Origin: an uncultured Caryophanales bacterium | GTDB taxonomy: Bacteria > Bacillota_I > Bacilli_A > RF39 > UBA660 | Length of the DNA: 6,924 nt | Direction: 5' to 3' | NCBI GenBank assembly: GCA_937897245.1 | Contig: CALCBO010000212.1 | Span: 1-6,924, forward strand | In this document: in pieces, positions 1 through 5,403 of the stretch | How positions within the stretch are numbered: the stretch's first letter is position 1 | How the letters are laid out: every line of letters starts with the position of its first letter | Position numbers and translations under genes: made by a program | Notes under the pieces: model-generated | What the model saw: the letters and a program-made list of their open reading frames with translations, nothing else | The model's database searches: none | Told to the model about the DNA's origin: nothing

Positions 1-26
1 ATTAGTATTTTATTATTAATATACAT
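1..26 (-). CDS. Start of an unidentified gene leaving the window at the left edge (first 8 codons only)
   Basis: On the minus strand an AGGAGG ribosome binding site at 37-42 lies 10 bases before an ATG at 24-26. From this ATG the frame stays open to base 1, reading MYINNKIL. A nearer ATG at 31-33 is only 3 bases from the Shine-Dalgarno site and meets a TAA after four more codons, so I prefer the second ATG. An extended -10 promoter sits just upstream at 51-56. The gene lies after the terminator of the T7SS-type operon on the same strand and so is probably a separate transcription unit. Eight codons are too few to suggest a function. Confidence 0.5.
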
Positions 27-50
27 AATACATAAGCCTCCTTAATAGTG

Positions 51-59
51 ATTATAACA
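51..59 (-). promoter_or_regulatory. Extended -10 promoter for the left-edge gene
   Basis: The minus strand reads TGTTATAAT here, a perfect TATAAT (51-56) preceded by TG at the extended -10 position. No good -35 box is seen at 17 bases (73-79 is merely T-rich), which is common for extended -10 promoters. Transcription would start near 44-45, giving a leader of under 20 bases that carries the AGGAGG at 37-42. Confidence 0.5.
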
Positions 60-100
60 TGGATTAGTTAGAAAACATATATTTCCATTTATATTTTTCT

Positions 101-140
101 AAGAAAAAGAGTATCATTATACTTAGTATTGATACTCTTT
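101..140 (-). terminator. Rho-independent terminator of the T7SS-type operon
   Basis: A perfect 11-bp inverted repeat pairs 106-116 (plus-strand AAAGAGTATCA) with 130-140 (TGATACTCTTT). In the minus-strand transcript the stem is followed by a U-rich tail (UUUUUCUU counting the end of the stem). It starts 3 bases after the stop codon of the DUF4176 gene at 143-145. The inner bases 119-129 are also self-complementary. The plus-strand exit is T-rich too, so it could work both ways, but no plus-strand gene precedes it. Confidence 0.85.
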
Positions 141-142
141 GT

Positions 143-418
143 TTATTTATTATTTAATTGTTCATCTACTTGTTTAAAGAATTCTACTGATTCATCATTA
201 TGATAACCTATAAAATATATTTTATCTATTTGATCATGATTAAAAACTGATGTAATAGTTGATTTAATAATACCTTGAGGGAAAACGCAACAACTATAAT
301 CATATATTTTATCAGGTTCTTCTTTTAGTTTCATGCAATAACCTGTTATCATGACTTTTTTTTCTCCACCTTTTAGCAATACAATTGATCCTATTGGTAA
401 TAATCTATTTGTGTTCAT
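143..418 (-). CDS. DUF4176 family protein, T7SS-associated
   Basis: This is a 91-residue soluble protein with no signal peptide or membrane segment. It matches the DUF4176 pattern as I know it: LLPIGSIVLLKGGEKKVMITG (residues 6-26), YDYSCCVFPQG (39-49), and FNHDQIDKIYFIGY (59-72) followed by an acidic stretch. DUF4176 proteins are small, probably cytoplasmic, and commonly found in WXG100/LXG T7SS loci; their biochemical role is unknown to me. The start has a GGAGG site at 426-430, 7 bases upstream. The previous gene stops at 433-435, leaving a 14-base gap, so translation is probably coupled. It is the last gene of the operon, directly before the terminator. Two adjacent Cys (43-44) lie in the YDY segment. 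Confidence 0.85.
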   Translation of the reverse strand: MNTNRLLPIGSIVLLKGGEKKVMITGYCMKLKEEPDKIYDYSCCVFPQGIIKSTITSVFNHDQIDKIYFIGYHNDESVEFFKQVDEQLNNK

Positions 419-432
419 AAATAATCCTCCAT

Positions 433-1932
433 TTATTGTATGTCAGCTAATTCTTCATTGTTTTTAGCTCCATATTTTTCTGTTTTTTCAGAATTGTAAG
501 AATAAGTATCTTCATCAGTTAGTAATTCTTCTTTACTAGTGTCATCAGTGCTAATATCTATACTGTCATCTTCATCCCAATTATTATCTTCAAACATATC
601 ATTATCACTATTTTTCTTTCTATCTAAGAAAGCTTTTGCTCCTATTCCAGCCGCAGCTGCTGCGCTTATTCCAGCTGTAATTGGAATGAATGAGTTTCCA
701 CCACTACTTTTTGTTGGTGTTTTAGGGGCAATAATTTCTGATGACCTTGGTATTTTTGAATATTTATTTCCTCTTACTATATCTTCAACTGATGTTTCAG
801 TATTCTGTACTGGTACACTCTCTTCTGTTTCTAGTGCTGGTTCAGGTGTTTCAAATCCACTTGAATCATTTGTCTCATATTCATAACTTGGTTGATAACC
901 ATTCTCTTCTGAATAAGTAGCACCTGTATGTTGGTCGTTATTAGTTGTAGTTTCAGGACTTGTTGTTTGAGTTTCAGGAGTTGTTGACTGAGTTTCAGTT
1001 GATTGTTGTGTTGTATTTGTTTCTGATTGGCACTTAGGATTAGTAGTTGTTTCTTTTTCATTTACTACTTCTTTGGTAGTTGTATTTGTATCCGATGAAG
1101 TTGTTTTGTCATCTGTTTTTGGTTTCACATTTACCTCAACAATACCCTCCTCTTTTTCATTAGTTTTTATAGTGTTAGGAGTATCAGTTTTTTTATTTGT
1201 ATCAGAAGTTGCTGTTTCAATTTTTCTAAATTGAGGCTCACCTGTTTTTTGTGTTTGATCTGTGCTTTGTTGGGTATTTGTTACACTTTTATAGTTAGGT
1301 GATGAAGTTGTTGTTGTTGCCGTTGTTCCAGTACCACTAGCACCAGTACCAGTATTTTCTTGAGATTTAGTTGTTGTTTTGTCTTTATCTTTATTTTTAT
1401 CTACTACTGTTTCTGCTTCTTCTCCATCTTTAGCATTAGTTTTTCCGTCTTCAGTTCTTCTCAAAACACTATCGAAAATGCCAGTTGTTGTCTTAGCATT
1501 GGTCTTTTCTTGCATATACTTCTTTAATTCATCATCAGATTTTAATTCATTATATTTTTCTCTACTCATAGCTTGAACATCAGATGGAGATATTTTTTCA
1601 GTTAAGCCAATTAATGATGTCCATTCAGCTAATTGTTTTTCCATTTCTTTTTCGTTCTTATTTTCAGCATCATGGAATGCATTATAAGTAGCATCACACT
1701 GTGTTTTTAAATATTCAAATGCAACATTATAATTTTGAAAGTTTTTTTCTAATTCCGAAATTTTTTCTATTGATTCTGAAAATGCACCATGTTTGTCATT
1801 GACTTTCTCCATTTCATTTTTAATTGTTTGCATTTGAATAACTGTATTATTTATATCTTCTCTTATACCATCTATAGCCGTTGAAGCACTTTGTAACTCA
1901 TCATATATTACGCATACATAATTATTTGTCAT
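433..1932 (-). CDS. Putative T7SS-exported, membrane-anchored stalk protein
   Basis: I do not recognise this 499-residue protein as a named family. Residues 1-145 are predicted helical and coiled-coil-like, the size of one or two WXG100-type hairpins, but there is no W-x-G. Residues about 160-385 are low complexity (Thr, Ser, Asn, Gln, Glu, Lys), a likely disordered, mucin-like stalk with a heptad repeat at 312-332. One small-residue-rich membrane segment follows (about 414-436, with SAAAAAGIGAKAFL), then RKK and a 60-residue acidic tail. The positive charges after the segment predict the tail inside and the N-terminal 413 residues outside. There is no Sec signal peptide and no LPxTG motif. 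Given the WXG100 and DUF4176 neighbours, I infer T7SS export with the membrane segment stopping transfer. An inside-facing N-terminus is the alternative. The start has AGGAGG at 1938-1943, 5 bases from ATG. DUF4176 follows after 14 bases. Confidence 0.75.
   Translation of the reverse strand: MTNNYVCVIYDELQSASTAIDGIREDINNTVIQMQTIKNEMEKVNDKHGAFSESIEKISELEKNFQNYNVAFEYLKTQCDATYNAFHDAENKNEKEMEKQLAEWTSLIGLTEKISPSDVQAMSREKYNELKSDDELKKYMQEKTNAKTTTGIFDSVLRRTEDGKTNAKDGEEAETVVDKNKDKDKTTTKSQENTGTGASGTGTTATTTTSSPNYKSVTNTQQSTDQTQKTGEPQFRKIETATSDTNKKTDTPNTIKTNEKEEGIVEVNVKPKTDDKTTSSDTNTTTKEVVNEKETTTNPKCQSETNTTQQSTETQSTTPETQTTSPETTTNNDQHTGATYSEENGYQPSYEYETNDSSGFETPEPALETEESVPVQNTETSVEDIVRGNKYSKIPRSSEIIAPKTPTKSSGGNSFIPITAGISAAAAAGIGAKAFLDRKKNSDNDMFEDNNWDEDDSIDISTDDTSKEELLTDEDTYSYNSEKTEKYGAKNNEELADIQ
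937..999 (-). repeat. 21-bp (7-codon) tandem repeat, about three copies
   Basis: Within the Thr-rich stalk the plus-strand motif GTTTCAG recurs every 21 bases (950, 971, 992). It encodes three consecutive heptads: TETQSTT, PETQTTS and PETTTNN (residues 312-332). The copies are imperfect. Such in-frame repeats can expand or contract without breaking the frame. Confidence 0.65.
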
Positions 1933-2000
1933 TTTTTCCTCCTTTTATTACTTTATTAACTATTATATATTATTAGCATCTTTTTGGTTGGTTGAAAAGA

Positions 2001-3608
2001 TTATGTATTTGTATTCTCCGTTTTGCTATCTTCTTTATAAACCTTATCAACTTGCCCTTCTATATCATTAAATGCATCATCTCTAATTGATACTAATCCA
2101 TTAGGGTCTTGATAAGTATAGAATACTGATTTACCATCTTCTCTTCGATGCACTACAGTTAACATATCATATGTAGTTACTTCTCCTCCATCTAATACAG
2201 CATTTGGAATTACAGCACTTATTGGAGTCGGCTTAACTTTACTTGCTGGTAATCCTTGATTTGTATAATAATAATTATTTCCATTTTCATCTATTACATG
2301 AATTTGTGCTAGTTCACCTTTTGTGTCATACATGTATACAGATTTACTTCCATCATCATTTTCTACTGTTTGAGATCCATATCCTGCAACAGAATAATTA
2401 TTTGTATTATGCTTTTTATATTCTTCAGTTATTTCATAAGGATAAGGAGCTGTTGTATTATATTTTGAATTTTCATTGCATAATGCTGCACCGGTTACAT
2501 CTACCTCATGTTCATCTCTAATTGATTTAACATTACCATCTTTGTCATAAGTATAGAATACTGATTTACCATTTTCTCTTCGATGTACTACTATTGCATC
2601 ATTATATATTGATATATCTTTGGCTTCAACATCACCAATTACACTATTTGGTATTACAGGGCTTTGTGGATTATCTTTTTCAACTTTAGTTGCTGGTAAT
2701 CCAGTACTTGTGTAGTAATGATCACCATTATTTGCATCTACTACATGTAATTCTATTAATTTATTATTTTTGTCATATCTATAGTACTCTATACTTCCAT
2801 CATCATTCTTATGAGTAACAACCTTTGTATTATCTGGATATTCTTCATATTCTTTTGGATCATAATTCTCTTTACTAAATGTTTTATATTTTTCATCAAT
2901 CGTAACTGATTGTCCTCCAAAACTAGCAGAGCCAGTTGGTAAGCTTTTCCATTCCATAACACTTTTATATTCTTGGACATAAGTATCAAATGCATCGGTG
3001 TAGTTTTTTTCTGTACTTGTTACATCACCTGCACTTGGTACAGATGGATTTGGTGCTGGTTCAGCTTTTTCTTTTTCAAAATCTTCTACCACATCTCCTG
3101 TTGGTGTAGATTTTATTGGATCTCCCCATTTATCCATATAATTTTTAGTTTGATTATCTTCTTTAGCATCTTCTTTCTTATTATGATCATCGGCCTCTAA
3201 ATTATGTTTATTTACTTCTTCATTATATTTATCAATTGCCTCAGTAAAATGTGATTTCCTTTTTGAATATTCAGCTGATAATTTATCATGAAATTCTTTT
3301 ACTTCTTGAACGGTATGAGTATTTCCTTCACTTATAATTTGACCACGTAATTCTGATATATTTTTGACATCACTTTGCATTTTTTCTGAAATTTCACCTA
3401 CTAAATCTGCAATTGGTGAATAACCATTTATATATAATGCTTCTCTAGAAAAACCAGGGGTTTTATCTCCTGATAATTTACTAATAATACTATTATCAAT
3501 ACCAGTTATAGCTTCATTATTACAAAGATCGGCAATTCTTGAAGTCTCATCTGGATCTAATAGTTCAGATTTTTTTGTATCATAATTTTGCGTACATGTT
3601 TTTCCCAC
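2001..3608 (-). CDS. Putative T7SS substrate with a helical N-terminus and two YD-like beta-repeat domains
   Basis: I do not recognise a named family for this protein. I place the start at GTG 3606-3608, since AGGAGG (3618-3623) lies 9 bases upstream; an earlier in-frame GTG at 3674 would run through the hairpin and the Shine-Dalgarno site. This gives 535 residues. Residues about 65-150 are helical and charged, fitting an LXG/WXG-like export domain. A Pro/Ser/Thr-rich linker follows. Residues 261-373 and 410-518 are two clear tandem copies. Each contains an N-terminal unit (DDGS...Y-x-YD...HV-[VI]-D...GLPA-[TS]-KV) and a C-terminal unit (VIPN...VVHRRE-[ND]-GKSVFYTY...SIRD). The D-G-x(4)-Y-x-YD-x(2)-G pattern resembles RHS/YD repeats and suggests beta-hairpins. 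There is no signal peptide, membrane segment or C-terminal toxin domain; the protein ends about 17 residues after repeat 2. I infer a secreted binding or structural protein using the upstream WXG100 pair. Its function is unknown. Confidence 0.75.
   Translation of the reverse strand: MGKTCTQNYDTKKSELLDPDETSRIADLCNNEAITGIDNSIISKLSGDKTPGFSREALYINGYSPIADLVGEISEKMQSDVKNISELRGQIISEGNTHTVQEVKEFHDKLSAEYSKRKSHFTEAIDKYNEEVNKHNLEADDHNKKEDAKEDNQTKNYMDKWGDPIKSTPTGDVVEDFEKEKAEPAPNPSVPSAGDVTSTEKNYTDAFDTYVQEYKSVMEWKSLPTGSASFGGQSVTIDEKYKTFSKENYDPKEYEEYPDNTKVVTHKNDDGSIEYYRYDKNNKLIELHVVDANNGDHYYTSTGLPATKVEKDNPQSPVIPNSVIGDVEAKDISIYNDAIVVHRRENGKSVFYTYDKDGNVKSIRDEHEVDVTGAALCNENSKYNTTAPYPYEITEEYKKHNTNNYSVAGYGSQTVENDDGSKSVYMYDTKGELAQIHVIDENGNNYYYTNQGLPASKVKPTPISAVIPNAVLDGGEVTTYDMLTVVHRREDGKSVFYTYQDPNGLVSIRDDAFNDIEGQVDKVYKEDSKTENTNT
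2055..2381 (-). repeat. Second copy of the duplicated YD-like domain
   Basis: This encodes residues 410-518 of the 535-aa protein. It aligns along its length with the upstream copy at 2490-2828, being about 4 residues shorter. Shared anchors are DDGS, VYMYD/YYRYD, GLPA[ST]KV, VIPN, VVHRRE, GKSVFYTY and SIRD. The 45-base stretch 2112-2156 matches 2547-2591 at 43 of 45 positions. Confidence 0.85.
2490..2828 (-). repeat. First copy of the duplicated YD-like domain
   Basis: This encodes residues 261-373 of the 535-aa protein, with the same order of motifs as the copy at 2055-2381. A 36-residue linker rich in Tyr, Asn, Thr and Glu separates the copies. Most of the domain has diverged at DNA level, but 2547-2591 is almost identical to 2112-2156. 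Confidence 0.85.
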
Positions 3609-3630
3609 TTTTATATTCCTCCTTTTTTTT

Positions 3631-3687
3631 GCAATGTTCTGTAAGGATAAGTCAACCTTATACTTACAGAGCACTGCAAAAGCAGTG
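3631..3687 (-). promoter_or_regulatory. Two overlapping, mutually exclusive mRNA hairpins before the repeat-protein gene
   Basis: In the minus-strand mRNA a short hairpin forms first: CACUGC (3687-3682), loop UUUU, GCAGUG (3677-3672). The same 3' arm is also the start of a longer hairpin, 3677-3663 paired with 3645-3631 (15 positions with one G-U and one C-A), an inner 5-bp stem (3661-3657 with 3651-3647) and a 5-base loop. Only one can form at a time. The long hairpin is followed by an A-run and then the AGGAGG of the next gene, not by a U-run, so it is not a normal terminator. Possible roles are protecting the 3' end of the WXG100 mRNA, processing, or tuning translation of the downstream gene. 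Confidence 0.6.
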
Positions 3688-3698
3688 TCATCATTTTT

Positions 3699-3995
3699 TT
3701 ACATTCTTTGTGCAGCTTGTATTTGTGCTCTTTCAGTATCAGTAAACTCATTATGCCATAATGTTAATCTTTCATCAATTGCTCTATTAAAATCTTCTCT
3801 TTCGGCGTTTACTTTTGTTTTTATTTCTTCAAAAACTTCATTAAAAACATTACTTGAAGTACCTTTCCATGAAGATTCATTCATTTCAACAACTTGAGAT
3901 CTCATTGCTTCTAAATTTTGTAACATTTCATCAAATTTATTTCCAGCATTTACTTTAGCTTGTTGTAAATTTTGATAATCAACTATATTTGCCAT
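3699..3995 (-). CDS. WXG100 family protein (EsxA-like), canonical W-K-G
   Basis: This is a 98-residue protein of typical WXG100 length. The sequence predicts two helices joined by a turn carrying the signature W43-K44-G45, followed by the usual small residues and a hydrophobic position (SSNVF, 47-51). WXG100 proteins are small four-helix-bundle dimers exported by type VII secretion; some are secreted effectors and others act as partners for larger substrates. There is no signal peptide. The C-terminus (residues 80-98, starting W80) is polar and helical; I see no clear YxxxD/E export motif. The start has AGGAGG at 4003-4008, 7 bases from ATG. The gene follows the other WXG100-like gene by 18 bases, suggesting a heterodimer pair. 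After its stop comes a structured 90-base gap before the repeat-protein gene. Confidence 0.9.
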   Translation of the reverse strand: MANIVDYQNLQQAKVNAGNKFDEMLQNLEAMRSQVVEMNESSWKGTSSNVFNEVFEEIKTKVNAEREDFNRAIDERLTLWHNEFTDTERAQIQAAQRM

Positions 3996-4013
3996 TTCCT
4001 ATCCTCCTTCTAA

Positions 4014-4310
4014 TTAAAATGCAGATTTTACAGCTTCTGCTGTAGCATCAAACTCATTAGCAGATGTTCTTAAAGTAGCTACTACTCCATCTAATCTTTC
4101 TTTTTCTGCCACTAATTGGGTATCAATATTTTCATTATAATATCTTGTAAATTCATCTGCAACATCACCTGCACATGCAGTGTTTAACTCTTCTCCTATA
4201 GCAGCTTTTAAAGTTGCTCTTAATTGGTCAAAGTCTTCTGTTAAAGTTTGAATTGCTGTGGCAGTTGATCTCATTTCTTCTGAATCTTCTAATAATGTAA
4301 GATTTGCCAT
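4014..4310 (-). CDS. WXG100-like protein with Trp replaced by Cys (C-A-G)
   Basis: This is a 98-residue, Ala- and Glu-rich helical protein of the same length and with the same MAN start as its downstream neighbour. A helix-turn-helix is predicted, with the turn at TACAGDVADEF (44-54). Aligned to W-x-G-x-A-x-x-F, this has C46-A47-G48, A51 and F54, so the Gly and the hydrophobic positions are kept but the Trp is Cys. Non-canonical WXG100 members often act as the partner of a canonical one (compare EsxB with EsxA), so I infer a pair with the next gene. It is the first gene of the operon, with AGGAGG at 4318-4323, 7 bases from ATG. There is no signal peptide. Membership of the WXG100 superfamily is likely from size, helix layout and context rather than from the motif alone. 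Confidence 0.8.
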   Translation of the reverse strand: MANLTLLEDSEEMRSTATAIQTLTEDFDQLRATLKAAIGEELNTACAGDVADEFTRYYNENIDTQLVAEKERLDGVVATLRTSANEFDATAEAVKSAF

Positions 4311-4367
4311 TTCTTTACCTCCTATTTTTTAATTTATTTTAAGAACATTCTTCATTCTTATATATAT

Positions 4368-4396
4368 ATTTTAATACATATTCTTTTTTAGTACAA
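4368..4396 (-). promoter_or_regulatory. Promoter of the five-gene T7SS-type operon
   Basis: On the minus strand the -35 box is TTGTAC (4391-4396), the spacer is 17 bases and the -10 box is TAAAAT (4368-4373). This resembles a housekeeping sigma-A promoter. Transcription would start near 4361, leaving a leader of about 50 bases before the first ATG at 4310. The leader includes the near-palindrome AAGAA-CA-TTCTT (plus strand 4341-4352), a possible operator. Confidence 0.6.
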
Positions 4397-4450
4397 TCGT
4401 TCTTATCTTTTTTTACAATTGTTTACATAAGAGTTTATTTGTTCGTATCA

Positions 4451-4480
4451 TTTACTATTCAGTATTAGACGTGATATAAT
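4451..4480 (+). promoter_or_regulatory. Promoter of the ABC exporter operon
   Basis: The -10 box is a perfect TATAAT (4475-4480) with TG at 4472-4473, an extended -10. A moderate -35, TTTACT (4451-4456), lies 18 bases upstream. The start would be near 4487, about 23 bases before the ATG at 4510. It fires away from the T7SS operon promoter, and the two -35 boxes are 54 bases apart. Confidence 0.65.
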
Positions 4481-4509
4481 TCTATTAATAAAAGTAGGAT
4501 GTGATATAG

Positions 4510-5403
4510 ATGTTAAAGGTTAGTCATATTTCTAAATGGTATGAAGATATAAAAGCAGTTGATGATTTATCTTTTCAAGTAAAATCTGGTGAAATATTTG
4601 GTTTGTTAGGAGTTAATGGAGCTGGTAAAACTACTACCTTTAGAATGATAATAGGATTATTAGAAAAGGATGACGGAGAAATTACTTTGAACGGTAAAAA
4701 TATAGATTATTCAATTACTGATAAAATAGGTTTCTTAACAGAAGAAAAATCATTATTAGTAAAACTATCTGTATGGGAACAGGTATATTATTATGCGAGT
4801 TTAAAAGGAATGACAAAGAAAGATATAAATAAAAAGCTAGATTATTGGTTAGAAAGACTTCATATAAGTGAATACAAATATAAGAAACTAAAAGAGTTAT
4901 CTAAGGGTAACCAACAAAAAATACAATTTATTACAGCTATTATTCATGAACCTAAATTATTAATATTAGATGAACCGTTTACTTCACTAGATCCTTTTAA
5001 CGTTTCATTATTAGTAAAAATACTTAATGAATTAAAGAATAAAGGTTGTATTATTATTTTTTCATCTCATAGAATGGAACATGTAGAGATGTTTTGTGAT
5101 AAATTACTAATACTCGTAGAAGGCAAAAGTATAATAGAAGGTTCTTTAAAAAAGATAAAAGAAGATTATAGAAAAAAGAATATTCATATTATCGGGGATA
5201 ATATAATTAATTATTTATGTGATATAGATAATATTAGTATTAAAGAACAAAGTAATGAAGTTATTGTTTCTATACCAGATTCTAGTTATATAAAGATAGT
5301 TTTTGATAGGATAAAGAATTGTCCTAATCTAATAAAATTTGAAGTAGAAGATCCTACTTTAAGTGAAATATTTGTATCTTTAGTAGGTGATGTTTATGAA
5401 TAA
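4510..5403 (+). CDS. ABC transporter ATP-binding protein, NatA/YhaQ type
   Basis: This 297-residue cytoplasmic ATPase powers the membrane protein encoded just downstream. Visible motifs are the Walker A GVNGAGKT (34-41), the signature LSKGNQQ (130-136), Walker B LLILDEP (150-156), the D-loop SLDP (159-162) and the switch His in SSH (187). The Q-loop region reads IGFLTEEKSLL (73-83), with Glu where Gln is usual, as in the NatA/YhaQ group (the I-G-Y-L-P-E-E-R pattern). Residues about 215-297 form the C-terminal extension of this group (DUF4162-like), ending in DPTLSEIFVSLVG. The family exports Na+ (NatA), antibiotics or peptides; substrate cannot be told from sequence. The start ATG has a modest AGGA about 10 bases upstream. 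The 3' end overlaps the permease gene by 8 bases. Confidence 0.9.
   Translation: MLKVSHISKWYEDIKAVDDLSFQVKSGEIFGLLGVNGAGKTTTFRMIIGLLEKDDGEITLNGKNIDYSITDKIGFLTEEKSLLVKLSVWEQVYYYASLKGMTKKDINKKLDYWLERLHISEYKYKKLKELSKGNQQKIQFITAIIHEPKLLILDEPFTSLDPFNVSLLVKILNELKNKGCIIIFSSHRMEHVEMFCDKLLILVEGKSIIEGSLKKIKEDYRKKNIHIIGDNIINYLCDIDNISIKEQSNEVIVSIPDSSYIKIVFDRIKNCPNLIKFEVEDPTLSEIFVSLVGDVYE

Larger units (their letters stand above)
4311..4509. other. Divergent intergenic control region
   Basis: This 199-base gap between the T7SS-type operon and the ABC operon contains both promoters. It also contains a TTTACA direct repeat with a 10-base period (4412-4417 and 4422-4427), the 8-bp palindrome ACAATTGT (4415-4422), and a near-identical pair TC[AG]TTCTTAT at 4352-4361 and 4397-4406 that brackets the T7SS promoter. 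I see no small ORF with a ribosome binding site and no recognisable riboswitch. Confidence 0.5.

Noticed and set aside
539..886. Plus-strand open frame of 115 codons, Ser- and Leu-rich
   Set aside because: It lies opposite the stalk-protein gene and mirrors its Asp/Ser/Thr-rich and Ala-rich codons. It has no ribosome binding site and no family resemblance.
1962..1967. TATAAT on the minus strand before the stalk-protein gene, a possible internal promoter
   Set aside because: There is no acceptable -35 box and no TG extension, and such hexamers are common in this AT-rich gap.
2112..2591. CRISPR or mobile-element direct repeat
   Set aside because: The 45-base repeat is in frame within a duplicated protein domain, occurs only twice, and has no spacers, terminal inverted repeats or transposase nearby.
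2973..3200. Plus-strand open frame rich in Phe, Ile and Cys, looking like a membrane protein
   Set aside because: It is antisense to the Lys/Asn/Asp/Glu-rich region of the repeat protein, which produces apparent hydrophobicity on the opposite strand. No Shine-Dalgarno site is present.
2001..3608. Standard LXG polymorphic toxin
   Set aside because: The operon context and helical N-terminus fit, but the C-terminal half is a duplicated beta-repeat that ends 17 residues before the stop. No nuclease, NADase or lipid II phosphatase motif is visible, and no immunity gene follows.
3631..3677. Intrinsic terminator after the WXG100 gene
   Set aside because: The hairpin is strong, but in the minus-strand transcript it is followed by a run of A and a ribosome binding site rather than a U-run.
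3634..3897. Plus-strand open frame of 87 codons
   Set aside because: It is antisense to the canonical WXG100 gene and the hairpin region, with no ribosome binding site; the opposite frame has a clear family match.
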